Assembly (NCBI GenBank): GCA_019636495.1
Contig: JAHBXL010000001.1
Coordinates: 372,001 to 436,000, forward strand
Origin: Phycisphaeraceae bacterium
GTDB lineage: Bacteria > Planctomycetota > Phycisphaerae > Phycisphaerales > UBA1924
DNA: 64,000 nucleotides
Direction of reading: 5' to 3'
Positions 33,051 through 43,776 of this stretch are shown here, in pieces. The translations under genes and the position numbers were made by a program. How positions within the stretch are numbered: the first letter of the stretch is position 1; every line of letters starts with the position of its first letter. A model generated the notes under the pieces. It had not been told where the DNA came from. It worked only from the letters and a program-made list of their open reading frames with translations, and did not search any database.

Positions 33051-35936
33051 GTGGCCGATCCCGCCGCACAGCACGGACCAGCCGCCGATCCGGCAACCGC
33101 CGCGGCCAGAAACCCACGTCGCCGCGCCACGCTGCGCCGGGTTCGTCTGGCCGACCGTTCAGCCGCGATGGTCATCACCCTCGGCGGTCTGGGCGTGATC
33201 GTCGCGGTGCTGGGGATGCTGGTCTTCCTCGCGGCGGAGGTCGTGCCGCTCTTCGGCCGCGGCGAGGTGACGCCGCGAGCCGAGGGCCGGGCCGAACTGG
33301 GCGGCGTGCCCGTGTTTGGCCTGACGGATGAGTACATCGGCCTGGCAACGGTCGTGCTGGGCACCGGCGAGGCCGTGACGTTTTCATTGGCCGATGGCGT
33401 CCAGACCGACCGCCGCCGCCTGTGTCCGGAGGGCGTTGAGCCTACGGCCTGGTCGTTTTCTCGCGGCGATGGGGCCGTGGCCTTCGGCTATGCCGATGGC
33501 CGCGTGCAGACCGGACGCCTGGCGTATGAGGCCGAGTTTCTCCGCGCTGAGGAAGTGCCGGTAGATTTGCGCGACCTGCCCATCGGCGGGCGCGGACGGT
33601 TCGGCGCGGGGTTCGTCGAACGCGTGCCGGGGGGGCAGTTCCGCGCGGTGCGCCCGAGCGTCGAAATGCGCGACCCGGTCGCGATCGAGAACGGTTCGGG
33701 CGCGGTCGTCGCGCTCGACTACCGCGTGTCGTCGTCGGCGCAGTGGCTGGTGGCGACGCGAGAGGACGGCAGCGCGGCGTTCAACCTCGTCCGCATTATC
33801 ACGCCGCTGGGCGGCGGCAAGCAGCGTGTCCGGTTCAGTTCCTACCCCTTCACGCTCGCGCTGCCCGATGGCCGCGATGAGCCGCGGTGGACATTCCTCA
33901 CCGGCGACGGTTCGCACGTTCTGATGCTCTGGCCCGACGGTTTCTGCCAGCGGTACGCGGTTCTTCGCGACGGCGAGGGCAACTACACCGCGCGCATCGC
34001 CGACACAGTGAGCATTCCCATCAGCGCAGGCAACGAGCGCGCGCGGGTCACATCGGCCGCGATGCTGCTGGGCTCCAAGACGCTCATCGCCGGGCTTGAA
34101 GACGGCCGCGCGCTGGGCCTCTTTGTCGCGCGCGACGAGGCCGCCTACACCCCCGATCGGCGGAAACTGGTCATCGCGCACGACTACGACATCTCCGCCG
34201 ATGGCGCGGGGAAGATCCGTGCCCTGGGCATCGGTCAGCGCGACCGCTCCTTCGTCGTCGGCGATGACCGCGGCCGCCTCTTCGTCCGCCACATGACCAG
34301 CGGCAAGGCGGTCGTCGATCTCAACGAGCCAGCGGCATCGCCCGCGGCGATCGTCGACATCACGCCCAAGAACGACGGCCTGGTCGCCATCCACGCCGAT
34401 GGGTCGTTCCGTGTCTGGGACATGGACCCCAAGCACGCCGAGGCCGGCTGGGCCGCGCTGTTCGGGAAGATCTGGTACGAGGGCGACCCGGAGCCCTCGT
34501 TCTTCTATCAGTCCTCCTCGGGCGACGACGCCGCGGAGCCCAAACTCAGCATCACCCCGCTGATCTTCGGCACCATCAAGGCCACGATCTACGCGATGCT
34601 GTTCGCGGTGCCGCTGGCGGTGCTCGCGGCGATCTTCACGAGCGAGATGCTGCACCCGACGGTCCGCAACCGCGTGAAACCGGTCATCGAGGCGATGGCC
34701 TCGCTTCCATCGGTGGTGCTGGGTTTCGTCGCGGCGATGGTGGTTGCGCCGTTCGCTCGTGACTACCTCGACGCGATTCTCGCCGCGTTCATCGTCGTGC
34801 CCTTCGCTGTTCTGGTCGCCGCGCACGCGTGGCAGATGCTCCCGGTTCGCGTCACCAACCGCCTGCGGAGTTTCCAGCACCTGCTGCTGGTCGCCGCGGC
34901 GGTGATTGTCGGTCTGGCGGCGGCGGTGCCGATCGGCGCGGCGGCGGAGCGAGCACTGTTCTCGCCCAGCGAGTCCGATGTTCTGGTGCTCGCGGGGTCG
35001 TATGAAGTTGTCGCGGAGTCGGAGCGGCCCGCGTGGATCGGCAATCGGCAGAACCTCAATGACGAACTGAATCGGCGGCTGCGAGCGCAGGGCCTGTACT
35101 TCCGCAACGGCGCGGTGGTGCGGCCGGTCGGCTCGCTGACCGACCCTGCGGTCGCGGCGGTGGTATCGCACAGCCGGCTCGATCGTGCCGACTTCCGCCT
35201 GTGGCTCGACGGCGTGATCGGGCGGGCTTTCCCCGGCTGGTTCGTGCTCATGATCCCGCCCGCCGCGGTGATCGCGTTCCTGATCAAGTCACGCCTGATC
35301 GAGCCGCTTGCGCACCGTCGCGTCGCGCTGCGATTTGGCTTCCCCGCCGCCGCGGCGGAGATGGTCATGCTGCTGGTCGTGGCCGGGTTGACAATCGCCG
35401 TCGCAGCGCTGCTGGGCGGAGTACTTTCGGGCGCCGGGCTGGACCCGCGCGACTGGGTGTTCGGGCCCTTCAACCAGCGGAACAGCCTGATCGTCGGCAT
35501 CATCATGGGCTTTGCCGTCATCCCGATCATCTACACCGTGAGCGAGGACGCGCTCAGCAGCGTGTCGCCCGCGCTGCGGTCGGCCTCGCTGGGCGCGGGC
35601 GCGACGCGCTGGCAGACGGCGGTCCGCGTGGTCATGCCCGTCGCGGCGTCTGGCATTTTCTCCGCGATCATGATCGGCCTGGGCCGCGCGGCTGGGGAGA
35701 CGATGATCGTGCTGATGGCCACCGGCAATACGCCGGAAATGAACTGGAACATGTTCAGCGGGTTCCGCACGCTGTCGGCCAACATCGCGACCGAACTGCC
35801 CGAGGCGCCCGTCGGCGGGACGCACTACCGCGTGCTGTTCCTGTGCGGCCTGGCGCTGTTCGCGATGACCGCCATCGTGAACACCGCGGCCGAACTGGTC
35901 CGTCAGCGGTTCCGTCGTCGCGCGGCCGGATTGTAA
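33051..35936 (+). CDS. pstC: Phosphate ABC permease PstC with large periplasmic domain
   Basis: Inner-membrane permease of the Pst transporter. The GTG at 33051 is preceded by a CGGAGCG ribosome site and gives 961 residues; plain PstC is about 300. After a first membrane helix (about 38-62) come roughly 430 residues outside the membrane, with repeated strand motifs such as DGRALGLFVARDEAAYTPD, RDRSFVVGDDRGRLFVRH and FRVWDMDP that look like a beta propeller. The permease part begins near 500 (ITPLIFGTIKATIYAML) and carries about six more helices, with an extra inserted helical hairpin near 725-745 and the EAA loop ALRSASLGAGATRWQTAVRV near 845. Long PstC forms with such an extension are known in other bacteria. 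It pairs with the similarly enlarged PstA. Confidence 0.9.
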   Translation: MADPAAQHGPAADPATAAARNPRRRATLRRVRLADRSAAMVITLGGLGVIVAVLGMLVFLAAEVVPLFGRGEVTPRAEGRAELGGVPVFGLTDEYIGLATVVLGTGEAVTFSLADGVQTDRRRLCPEGVEPTAWSFSRGDGAVAFGYADGRVQTGRLAYEAEFLRAEEVPVDLRDLPIGGRGRFGAGFVERVPGGQFRAVRPSVEMRDPVAIENGSGAVVALDYRVSSSAQWLVATREDGSAAFNLVRIITPLGGGKQRVRFSSYPFTLALPDGRDEPRWTFLTGDGSHVLMLWPDGFCQRYAVLRDGEGNYTARIADTVSIPISAGNERARVTSAAMLLGSKTLIAGLEDGRALGLFVARDEAAYTPDRRKLVIAHDYDISADGAGKIRALGIGQRDRSFVVGDDRGRLFVRHMTSGKAVVDLNEPAASPAAIVDITPKNDGLVAIHADGSFRVWDMDPKHAEAGWAALFGKIWYEGDPEPSFFYQSSSGDDAAEPKLSITPLIFGTIKATIYAMLFAVPLAVLAAIFTSEMLHPTVRNRVKPVIEAMASLPSVVLGFVAAMVVAPFARDYLDAILAAFIVVPFAVLVAAHAWQMLPVRVTNRLRSFQHLLLVAAAVIVGLAAAVPIGAAAERALFSPSESDVLVLAGSYEVVAESERPAWIGNRQNLNDELNRRLRAQGLYFRNGAVVRPVGSLTDPAVAAVVSHSRLDRADFRLWLDGVIGRAFPGWFVLMIPPAAVIAFLIKSRLIEPLAHRRVALRFGFPAAAAEMVMLLVVAGLTIAVAALLGGVLSGAGLDPRDWVFGPFNQRNSLIVGIIMGFAVIPIIYTVSEDALSSVSPALRSASLGAGATRWQTAVRVVMPVAASGIFSAIMIGLGRAAGETMIVLMATGNTPEMNWNMFSGFRTLSANIATELPEAPVGGTHYRVLFLCGLALFAMTAIVNTAAELVRQRFRRRAAGL

Positions 35937-35964
35937 CGTTGATCTAAGAAGCGATCATGAACTC

Positions 35965-38307
35965 ATGAGCACCGCCCCGCACAACCCGTCCGCCGCGAAC
36001 CGCCCGGCGCGCCGCGCCACGCCGCTCTCGGCCCGCGGCGAGCCGGTCGTGTGGATCACCGGCATGGCGATGGTCGTGTGCACGCTCATGATCGTGACCC
36101 TGCTCGTGCTGACCGCGGTGATGGGGACACGCACATTCTGGCCGCGACCGATCGACCGCGTCGTCCTCCGTACCGGCGAAGCGCTGCTGGGCGTCCCCGT
36201 TCGAGAGGAGTCGTACGACGCGGGGGCGGACGACGCCGCGGCCATTGCCGCGCTCCGGGCGGCGGGGCAGATCGGGCCGGGCGTGCTCGACCGCGAGGGC
36301 CGGCCAGTGCGGAGGCTGTATCGAGTCGGCAACCGCGAGGTCGGCGAGCCGTTCCGCTGGGTACCGCTGTACTCGATCGCGGAGCAGGCGCCCGAGCCTC
36401 GCGCCGTGCTGCTCGAGCGTCTGGATTGGGGCGTGTGGATCGGCGTGCCCGAAGCGATAGTGCGCCAAGAGATCGTCGACCTGCCGGCCGGCGCGGAGGC
36501 CCTCGCCGAGGGCCGCACGGCGGACGGTCAGCGCTTCGAGCAGCGCGTTCTGGGCGAGAGCCCGGAGGGCGGCATTCGCGTGCGTCGCTGGACATTCCTG
36601 ATCGAGGGCGAATCGACCTGGGAGGCATTCAGGACGATGCACCCCGTGTCGCGTGCCACCGCGGCGCGGGTCCTGTCGATGCAGAAGCACGATGTGGGCG
36701 AGGTGAATCACCGACTCGAAGCCGAGCGGCTGCGGCTGCGCGAGGCCGAAATCGCGCTGGCTCGCACGCAGAGCGGGCGGAAATCGCCGCTGGCCATGCA
36801 CAACTGGTTCGCCATCACGGGCATCGGCCTGGGCGCGATCGGCGCGGGGCTGGCGCTCTCGGCATCCAGATCGCGGGCCCAGCGTGCCGGCAAGCCGGAC
36901 CGCATCGGCATGCGGATGATGTCCGCCGCGGCGTGGTGCATCGGGCTGGGTGCGCTGCTGGGCGCGTGGCTCGAGCGTCCCTGGGCCGCGCCGAACATGA
37001 CCGAGGAGCGGATGGCCGAGGTCCGCGCGGAGTATGCGCAGCGCACCGAGGCCCTCAACCGCGAGTACGAGTCGATCCTGGAGCGCATCCGTGCGATCGA
37101 CGCCGAGGACTCGAAGATGCGCATTCTCGTGCGCGAGGCGACGGGCGGGACGATCGCTCCGCTCCGTCAGACCGAGCCGGACGAGCCCCTCCGGCTGTCG
37201 CAGGTGGTGCTCGGCATCGAGTCCAACCGGCTGACCTTCGCCGGAAAAATCGGCGTATACATCGAGCGCTGGCGGGAGTTCCTGCTCGACGAGCCGCGCG
37301 AGACCAACACCGCCGGCGGCATCTTCCCGGTCATCTTCGGCACGGTGTCGCTCACGATCCTGCTCAGCATCATCGTTGTGCCGCTGGGCGTTGTCGCCGC
37401 GCTCTACATGCGCGAGTACGCCAAGCAGGGCATGGTGATCTCGATCGTGCGCATCGCGGTGAACAACCTCGCCGGCGTGCCGAGCATCGTGTACGGCGTG
37501 TTCGGACTGGGGTTCTTCTGCTACTTCGTCGGGGAGTACGTCGATACCGGCCCGGCCGCCGCGAGCGTCGCTTCGAGAGGGTCGTGGTGGGTGGGTGTTC
37601 TGGCGCTGGTCTGCACGGGCGTCGGCGCGGCGTGGCTGGGGCTCTTTGCGCGACCGACGCCGGGTTCGGCGGCGACGCGCGGCCAGCGCGCCATGGCATG
37701 GGGCGCGGGGTCGCTGTGGGTCGCCGCGGCGGTCGGCGCGGTCTGGTTGCTGCTGACGACGCCGTACTTCACGGGCCTGTACGAGTCGAGTTTGCCGAAC
37801 TCGGTCTTCCGTTCGCGCGGGCTGCTCTGGTCGGCGCTCACGCTCGCGTTGCTCACGCTGCCGGTGGTGATCGTGGCGACCGAGGAGGCCATCGCGGCGG
37901 TGCCGCGGACGATGCGTGAGGGTTCGTACGGATGCGGCGCGAGCAAGTGGCAGACGGTCCGGCGGATCGTGCTGCCGCGGGCGATGCCGGGCATCATGAC
38001 GGGCATGATCCTGGCGATGGCCCGCGGAGCGGGCGAGGTGGCCCCGCTCATGCTGGTGGGCGTGGTGAAACTCGCGCCCGAACTGCCGGTGGACGGGCGC
38101 TTCCCGTTCGTGCACCTTGAGCGGAGTTTCATGCACCTGGGTTTCCACATCTACGACGTCGGGTTCCAGAGCCCGGACTCCGAGGCGGCGCGTCCGCTGG
38201 TGTGGACGACCACGCTGGTGCTGGTGATCGTGGTGTTGATGCTGAACCTCAGCGCGATCCGGCTGCGGTCGCGTCTGCGGCGGCGTTTCGTGGGCGGCGC
38301 GTTCTAG
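35965..38307 (+). CDS. pstA: Phosphate ABC permease PstA with large periplasmic domain
   Basis: Second Pst permease, 780 residues against the usual 280-300. A membrane helix (about 31-55) is followed by about 215 residues outside the membrane, a further pair of helices (about 275-335), a coiled-coil stretch (about 345-385), and then the permease domain from about residue 450 (GIFPVIFGTVSLTILLSIIV). It contains the PstA features NNLAGVPSIVYGVFGL and the EAA loop TMREGSYGCGASKWQTVRRI near 650. An inserted helical pair lies between about 520 and 610. The ATG at 35965 begins MSTAPHNPSA, 28 bases after pstC stops. It must work with PstC and PstB. Confidence 0.92.
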   Translation: MSTAPHNPSAANRPARRATPLSARGEPVVWITGMAMVVCTLMIVTLLVLTAVMGTRTFWPRPIDRVVLRTGEALLGVPVREESYDAGADDAAAIAALRAAGQIGPGVLDREGRPVRRLYRVGNREVGEPFRWVPLYSIAEQAPEPRAVLLERLDWGVWIGVPEAIVRQEIVDLPAGAEALAEGRTADGQRFEQRVLGESPEGGIRVRRWTFLIEGESTWEAFRTMHPVSRATAARVLSMQKHDVGEVNHRLEAERLRLREAEIALARTQSGRKSPLAMHNWFAITGIGLGAIGAGLALSASRSRAQRAGKPDRIGMRMMSAAAWCIGLGALLGAWLERPWAAPNMTEERMAEVRAEYAQRTEALNREYESILERIRAIDAEDSKMRILVREATGGTIAPLRQTEPDEPLRLSQVVLGIESNRLTFAGKIGVYIERWREFLLDEPRETNTAGGIFPVIFGTVSLTILLSIIVVPLGVVAALYMREYAKQGMVISIVRIAVNNLAGVPSIVYGVFGLGFFCYFVGEYVDTGPAAASVASRGSWWVGVLALVCTGVGAAWLGLFARPTPGSAATRGQRAMAWGAGSLWVAAAVGAVWLLLTTPYFTGLYESSLPNSVFRSRGLLWSALTLALLTLPVVIVATEEAIAAVPRTMREGSYGCGASKWQTVRRIVLPRAMPGIMTGMILAMARGAGEVAPLMLVGVVKLAPELPVDGRFPFVHLERSFMHLGFHIYDVGFQSPDSEAARPLVWTTTLVLVIVVLMLNLSAIRLRSRLRRRFVGGAF

Positions 38308-38316
38308 GAGTGGGTC

Positions 38317-39282
38317 ATGGTGGCGACGAACACGCACGGCGGACAATCCCCCCTGGCCGTTCGCCCGGTCCGGCCGGTCGGCGTCGACGTACCATCGGCG
38401 GTCTTTCGGGAGTCCGATGTGGCCGGTGCGGCAAGCCAGAGCAGGGGCGTCGATCGACCGAGCGTGATGGATGCCGTGCGCGCCGGGCAGGCGTTCGAAC
38501 CGGTCATTCACCCCGAGATCGAAGCGCTCGATCCGATCGTGCGGACGCGCGGTTTCGAGTTGTCCTATGGCGCGAGCAAGGCGCTGCACTCGATCACGAT
38601 GAACATCCCGCGGAACCACGTCACCGCGCTCATCGGGCCCTCGGGCTGCGGCAAGTCCACGTTGCTCCGGTCGATTAACCGCCTGAACGACCTCATCGAC
38701 GGCGTATCGACCAACGGCGAGATCCTGCTCAACGGCGAGCCGGTGTACGCGCCCGACGTCGATGTGATCGACCTGCGAAAGCGAATCGGGATGGTCTTCC
38801 AGAAGTCCAACCCGTTCCCGATGTCGATTTTCGAGAACGTGGTCTACTCGCTGCGGATCGACGGCGAGCGCCGCAAGAGCGTGCTGATGGACGCGTGCGA
38901 ACGCAGTTTGCGCTGGGCCGCGCTGTGGGACGAGGTCAAGGACCGTCTCAAGGAATCCGCCCTGGGCCTGTCCGGCGGTCAGCAGCAGCGGCTGTGCATC
39001 GCCCGCGCGATCGCCGCCGAGCCCGAGGTCCTGCTGATGGACGAGCCGTGCTCCGCGCTCGACCCCTTGGCAACCCTCAAGATCGAGGAACTGATCCACG
39101 ACATCGCCGAGCGGTACACCGTCATCATCGTGACGCACAACATGCAGCAGGCCTCGCGCGTGAGCGACTACACCGCCTTCATGTACCTGGGCCGCCTGGT
39201 CGAGTTCAGCCCAACCGACCGCATTTTCCAGAACCCCGCACTCCCCGAGACCGAGCAGTACGTCACCGGTCGCTTCGGCTGA
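38317..39282 (+). CDS. pstB: Phosphate ABC transporter ATPase PstB
   Basis: ATPase of the Pst system, 321 residues. It has Walker [10 protein letters not shown] (about residue 108), the Q-loop region [18 protein letters not shown], the ABC signature [15 protein letters not shown] (about 220), Walker [13 protein letters not shown] and the H-loop [17 protein letters not shown], all as in PstB. About 60 residues precede the usual start and show no known motif. The ATG at 38317 follows TAGGAG, only 9 bases after pstA, so it is in the same operon. PhoU, usually next, is missing; the following gene is sucA. Confidence 0.96.
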   Translation: MVATNTHGGQSPLAVRPVRPVGVDVPSAVFRESDVAGAASQSRGVDRPSVMDAVRAGQAFEPVIHPEIEALDPIVRTRGFELSYGASKALHSITMNIPRNHVTALIGPSGCGKSTLLRSINRLNDLIDGVSTNGEILLNGEPVYAPDVDVIDLRKRIGMVFQKSNPFPMSIFENVVYSLRIDGERRKSVLMDACERSLRWAALWDEVKDRLKESALGLSGGQQQRLCIARAIAAEPEVLLMDEPCSALDPLATLKIEELIHDIAERYTVIIVTHNMQQASRVSDYTAFMYLGRLVEFSPTDRIFQNPALPETEQYVTGRFG

Positions 39283-39480
39283 TTCCGGTCGGGCCGGGGC
39301 GGCGCCTGCCGCGTCCGAGTGTCGAAGGAAAAGGTCACCCCGGCACCCGATCACGCCGATCCTACTGCCTACGATGTTGGTCCCATTCCGCCCTCGGTGG
39401 CGAGCGGCGGGAATGGGCCGGGCCGGTCCGATAACCACTCTCCCGGTGCCAGAGAGGTCTTTCCCCTGCGGGGTTTTCCA

Positions 39481-42402
39481 ATGAGTGACGCACCGCGCGG
39501 CGTCCCGCCATCGGTCAACAGTTGGAGCGCCGAGTACCTCGACGCCGAGTACGGCCGCTTCAAGGCCGACCCGGACTCGGTCCCGGCCGACTTGCGATCG
39601 TTCTTCCAGGGGTTCGACCTTGCCGTGGCCCGTCCGCCCGCATCCCGCGGCGCGCTGGGCGGCGGTGGGACGGCCGCAGACTCGATCTCGACCGAGGCCC
39701 TGCGCTTCCAGTCCGCCGTCGCCGATCTGATCGAGGCCTATCGATCGATGGGGCATCTCGCGGCCAGACTCGATCCCTTCGGGCGCGCGCCGCAGCAACC
39801 GCGCGTCCTGAGCCTCGAGTACCACGGCCTGAGCGATCGTGACCTGGACAGGCCGGTCAATCACGGCACGCTGCCGCTGCCCTCGACGGCGACGCTCCGC
39901 GACATTGTCGCGTTTCTGGAGCGGACCTATTGCGGCACCATCGGCGTGCAGTGGGGGCACATTGTCGGCGCCGAGGAGCGCACCTGGCTGCAGCAGCGAT
40001 TCGAGCAGCACGAAGGACGCATCCCTCTGGACCGCGGCGACAAGGCGCACATCCTGGAGCGCATCGTCCGCGCCGAGCAGTTCGAGAAGTTCCTGCAGAA
40101 ACGCTACCCCGGCGACAAGCGCTTCAGCCTCGAAGGCGGCGAAGCGCTCATCCCGCTGATGGACCGCGTCATCGACGCCGCGAGCGAACTGGGCGCTCAG
40201 GAGATGGTGCTCGGGATGCCGCACCGCGGCCGCCTGAACGTTCTGAACAACATCCTCGGGAAGAGTTACGAGCAGATCTTCACCGAGTTCGAGGACACCT
40301 GGGCCGACGAGGGCGGCGGCGGCGGCGGAGACGTGAAGTATCACCGCGGCTATTCCGGAGAGCGCACGCTGCGCAACGGCCGCAGCATCCACCTCGCGAT
40401 GGCGAGCAACCCCAGCCACCTCGAATCGGTGAACGGCGTGGTCATGGGCCGCTGTCGCGGCAAGCAGCGCACCCGCGGCGACGAGGATCGCACGCGCGTC
40501 ATCCCGATGCTGCTTCACGGCGATGCGGCGTTCATCGGGCAGGGCACGGTGGCCGAGGCGCTGAACCTCTCGCGTCTTGAGGGTTACACCGTCGGCGGCA
40601 CGGTGCACGTGGTCGTGAACAACCTGATCGGCTTCACGACCGGGCCGGAGGATGCACGCTCGACGCGCTACTGCACCGACATCGCGCTCATGCTCGAGTC
40701 GCCGGTGTTCCACGTCAACGGCGAGGACCCCGAGGCGTGTATCGCCTGTGCGCAGATCGCGGTCGAGTACCGCCAGAAGTTCAGGAAAGACGTGTTCATC
40801 GACATGTACTGCTTCCGGCGGTACGGTCACAACGAGCAGGACGAGGCGAGTTTCACGCAGCCGATCCTGACGTCGCTCGTCAAGGCGCAGCCGGGCGTGC
40901 TGCAGACCTACTCGCGCAAACTGCTGGCCGAGGGAGTGATCAACGAGTCCGACATGGACGCGATCCGACGCCGGCTCGATGAGGCGCTCGACCAGGCCCA
41001 GCAGGCCGCCAAGAAGAAGCCCTACGACCCGACGATCGACCCCGGCTCCAAGCGGTGGGCCGGCTTCGGCGGGGCGTACACGTTCGACCCGGTTTCCACG
41101 GGCGTTTCGATGGCCGAGATCGAGCAGGTGTGCGCTGCGCTCGGCCGGGTGCCCGAGGGTTTCCATGTGAACCCGAAACTCAAGCAGTTGCTGGCCGATC
41201 GAGCCGCGCTGCCGCAGACCCTGGACATCAGTTACGCCGATGCCGAGAGCCTTGCGTTCGGCACCATGCTCATGCAGGGCCACGACGTTCGGCTGTCCGG
41301 ACAAGATTGCCGTCGCGGCACGTTCTCGCACCGCCACGCGGTGCTGCGCGACATGGTGACCGAGGCGGCGCACGTCCCGCTGAACAACATCCTGCCCCAG
41401 GCCGACGGGCTGGACGGCCGGCCGCCCCGCGACGACGGCCGCACGCAGGCCCGCCTGCACGTGTACGACTCGCCGCTCTCCGAAGCGGCGGTCATGGCCT
41501 ACGACTACGGCTACAGCCTCACCGACCCGAACATCCTGGTCATGTGGGAGGCGCAGTTCGGCGATTTCGCAAACGGCGCGCAGGTGATCATCGATCAGTA
41601 CCTGGCCAGCGGCGAGATGAAGTGGGAGCGGTGGTCCGGCCTGACGCTGCTTCTCCCTCACGGGTACGAGGGCGCAGGTCCCGAGCACTCGTCCTGCCGC
41701 ATCGAGCGCTTCCTGCAACTGTGCGCCAACGACAACATGCAGGTCTGCTACCCCTCGACGGCCGCGCAGGCATTCCACATGCTGCGCCGCCAGGTGAAGG
41801 CCAGGTTCCGAAAGCCCCTCATCGTCGCCACGCCCAAGAGCATGCTCCGCGTGCCGACCAGTCGCATCGAGGAACTCACGACCGGCCACTTCCAGCATCT
41901 GCTGGACGACCCCGCCGCCGCGGCGGGCAAGGTGGACCGCGCCAAGGTGACCAGGGTGTACATCTGCACCGGCAAGTTCTATCACGAACTGGCGGCGCGC
42001 CGAGATGCGGCGGGTCGGCACGATGTCGCGCTGGTGCGAGTCGAGCAGTTCTATCCGTTCGATGTCGCGCTCGCCAAGCGCATACTCGCGCAGTATCCGG
42101 CACGACAGAGCGTGACCTGGGTGCAGGAAGAGCCGCGAAACGCCGGCGCATACGTGTTCATGGCCGACCTCTTCGGGCTGCACCTCGGTATCGACCTGAA
42201 CTACATCGGGCGCGCCGCCTCGGCCACGCCGGCGACCGGCTCCAAGCACGCACACAAGGACCAGCAGGAGTCCGTCCTGAACGAGGCGTTCGGCCCCGCC
42301 GGCGGCAAGGCCGTGCAGCACGCCGCGCACGTCGCCAACGGCGCGGCGTCTTCGCCCGCGCCCGGCAAGCCCGCCGCCAAGCCCGCCAGGGCCAAGGCCT
42401 GA
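39481..42402 (+). CDS. sucA: 2-oxoglutarate dehydrogenase E1 component
   Basis: Thiamine-diphosphate enzyme decarboxylating 2-oxoglutarate in the TCA cycle. From the ATG at 39481 it is 973 residues: an N-terminal segment (MSDAPRGVPPSVNSWSAEYL), SMGHLAARLDPFG near residue 85, the ThDP region with MPHRGRLNVLNNILGKSYEQ near 245, GDAAFIGQGTVAEALN, NNLIGFTTGPEDARSTRYCTD and the transketolase-like C-terminal half with SEAAVMAYDYGYSLTDPN. A Lys/Ala/Pro-rich tail of about 40 residues is added at the end. The frame continues upstream to 39319, but that part is low complexity. Followed 75 bases later by sucB, as in most bacteria; the E3 gene is elsewhere. Confidence 0.95.
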   Translation: MSDAPRGVPPSVNSWSAEYLDAEYGRFKADPDSVPADLRSFFQGFDLAVARPPASRGALGGGGTAADSISTEALRFQSAVADLIEAYRSMGHLAARLDPFGRAPQQPRVLSLEYHGLSDRDLDRPVNHGTLPLPSTATLRDIVAFLERTYCGTIGVQWGHIVGAEERTWLQQRFEQHEGRIPLDRGDKAHILERIVRAEQFEKFLQKRYPGDKRFSLEGGEALIPLMDRVIDAASELGAQEMVLGMPHRGRLNVLNNILGKSYEQIFTEFEDTWADEGGGGGGDVKYHRGYSGERTLRNGRSIHLAMASNPSHLESVNGVVMGRCRGKQRTRGDEDRTRVIPMLLHGDAAFIGQGTVAEALNLSRLEGYTVGGTVHVVVNNLIGFTTGPEDARSTRYCTDIALMLESPVFHVNGEDPEACIACAQIAVEYRQKFRKDVFIDMYCFRRYGHNEQDEASFTQPILTSLVKAQPGVLQTYSRKLLAEGVINESDMDAIRRRLDEALDQAQQAAKKKPYDPTIDPGSKRWAGFGGAYTFDPVSTGVSMAEIEQVCAALGRVPEGFHVNPKLKQLLADRAALPQTLDISYADAESLAFGTMLMQGHDVRLSGQDCRRGTFSHRHAVLRDMVTEAAHVPLNNILPQADGLDGRPPRDDGRTQARLHVYDSPLSEAAVMAYDYGYSLTDPNILVMWEAQFGDFANGAQVIIDQYLASGEMKWERWSGLTLLLPHGYEGAGPEHSSCRIERFLQLCANDNMQVCYPSTAAQAFHMLRRQVKARFRKPLIVATPKSMLRVPTSRIEELTTGHFQHLLDDPAAAAGKVDRAKVTRVYICTGKFYHELAARRDAAGRHDVALVRVEQFYPFDVALAKRILAQYPARQSVTWVQEEPRNAGAYVFMADLFGLHLGIDLNYIGRAASATPATGSKHAHKDQQESVLNEAFGPAGGKAVQHAAHVANGAASSPAPGKPAAKPARAKA

Positions 42403-42477
42403 TCGACGTCACCCGCGCGCGGCCGCACATTCCCGCGACCCGCACACGCACCCGCAGTCCAAGGCGATAGCCAACCT

Positions 42478-43752
42478 ATGCCGACCAACATCGTGATCCC
42501 GGAGATGGGCGAGTCCGTCACGCAGGGCGTGATCGCCGCGTGGCGCAAGAAGCCCGGCGAGTTTGTCCGACGCGACGAAACGGTGCTGGAACTGGAGACC
42601 GACAAGATCACCGCCGAGATTCCCGCGCCGGCCTCGGGTGTTCTGCAACCCGGTGCAAGAGAGGGCGAGACCGTCAAGGTCGGCGCAATCGTCGGGCGGA
42701 TCGATGAGGCCGCCGAGCCCTCGCCCGCCGCGGCATCCGCTCCGACTCCCGCCGCACCCGCCAATGCCGCTCCGTCCGCATCGCCCTCCGCTCCCGCGGC
42801 CGCCAACGGACACGCGGGCTCCGCGGATGTCCGGGCGACGCCGCTGGCCCGCAAACTCGCCGAAGAGCACGGTGTCGCGCTGTCGAGTATCGAGGGAACC
42901 GGTGCGGGCGGTCGAATCCGCGAGCAGGACGTGCTCGACGCCGTCGCCGCTCGCCGCGGCGGGTCGCAGGCGGTTGCCGCCGCGCCGGCAATCGCGCGGC
43001 CCTCGCAGGCCGCGCACGCCCCCGAGGGGGGCATCCGCCGCGAGAAGATGTCGCAGTTGCGGCAGCGGATCGCGGCGAGGCTGGTGGAGGCGCAGCACAC
43101 CGCGGCGATGCTGACGACCTTCAACGAGTGCGACATGTCCGCGGTCATGGACCTGCGGAAGCAGTACAAGGAAACCTTTGAGAAGAAGCACGGGATCGGC
43201 CTGGGCTTCATGTCGTTTTTCGTCAAGGCGGTGGTGAACGCGGTCCGCGCCTTCCCCTTGGTGAATGCGTCAATCGTGCAGAACGCGACCAGCGGCGAAC
43301 TCGAGATCGAGCATCACGACGGCGTGCACGTGGCTGTCGCCGTTGGCACGCCCAAGGGGCTGGTCGTGCCGGTGCTGCGCAACTGCGAGACGCTGTCGTT
43401 CGCGGCGATCGAGCAGGGCATCAAGGACCTGGCCATCAAGGCGCGCGATGGGAAACTCACGCTGAACGACATGCAGGGCGGCACGTTCACGATCACCAAT
43501 GGCGGGATCTACGGCTCGCTGATGAGCACGCCCATTCTGAACCCGCCGCAGTGCGGCATCCTCGGCATGCACGCGATCAAGAACCGCGCGGTCGAGGACC
43601 CCAAGCACGCCGGGCAGGTCGTGATCCGGCCCATGATGTACCTGGCGCTGTCGTACGATCACCGGCTGGTCGATGGCGCGGAGGCCGTGCAGTTCCTCGT
43701 GACGATCAAGAACTGCATCGAGGACCCGACGCGGCTGATGCTGGGCGTGTGA
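42478..43752 (+). CDS. sucB: Dihydrolipoyl succinyltransferase (E2)
   Basis: E2 core of the 2-oxoglutarate dehydrogenase complex, 424 residues. N-terminal lipoyl domain (1-80) with the lipoylated Lys43 in [15 protein letters not shown]; Ala/Pro-rich linker (about 82-118); peripheral subunit-binding domain (about 119-157, [20 protein letters not shown]); second linker; catalytic acetyltransferase-like domain (about 185-424) with [39 protein letters not shown] and the [12 protein letters not shown] active-site histidine motif. These motifs match succinyl- rather than acetyl-transferases. Ends just before a strong terminator. Confidence 0.95.
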   Translation: MPTNIVIPEMGESVTQGVIAAWRKKPGEFVRRDETVLELETDKITAEIPAPASGVLQPGAREGETVKVGAIVGRIDEAAEPSPAAASAPTPAAPANAAPSASPSAPAAANGHAGSADVRATPLARKLAEEHGVALSSIEGTGAGGRIREQDVLDAVAARRGGSQAVAAAPAIARPSQAAHAPEGGIRREKMSQLRQRIAARLVEAQHTAAMLTTFNECDMSAVMDLRKQYKETFEKKHGIGLGFMSFFVKAVVNAVRAFPLVNASIVQNATSGELEIEHHDGVHVAVAVGTPKGLVVPVLRNCETLSFAAIEQGIKDLAIKARDGKLTLNDMQGGTFTITNGGIYGSLMSTPILNPPQCGILGMHAIKNRAVEDPKHAGQVVIRPMMYLALSYDHRLVDGAEAVQFLVTIKNCIEDPTRLMLGV

Positions 43753-43776
43753 GGTTCGCCGACTGAGTGAATCTTT

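Noticed and set aside
39319..39480. A longer sucA beginning at 39319
   Set aside because: The extra 54 residues are low complexity and lack similarity to E1; the ATG at 39481 starts a segment typical of E1 N-termini.
35944..42330. A 2,128-residue open frame on the minus strand opposite pstA, pstB and sucA
   Set aside because: It spans several well-recognised genes on the other strand, is rich in His, Arg, Asp and Leu with no domain pattern, and is explained by GC-rich codon bias leaving few stops in the antisense frame.
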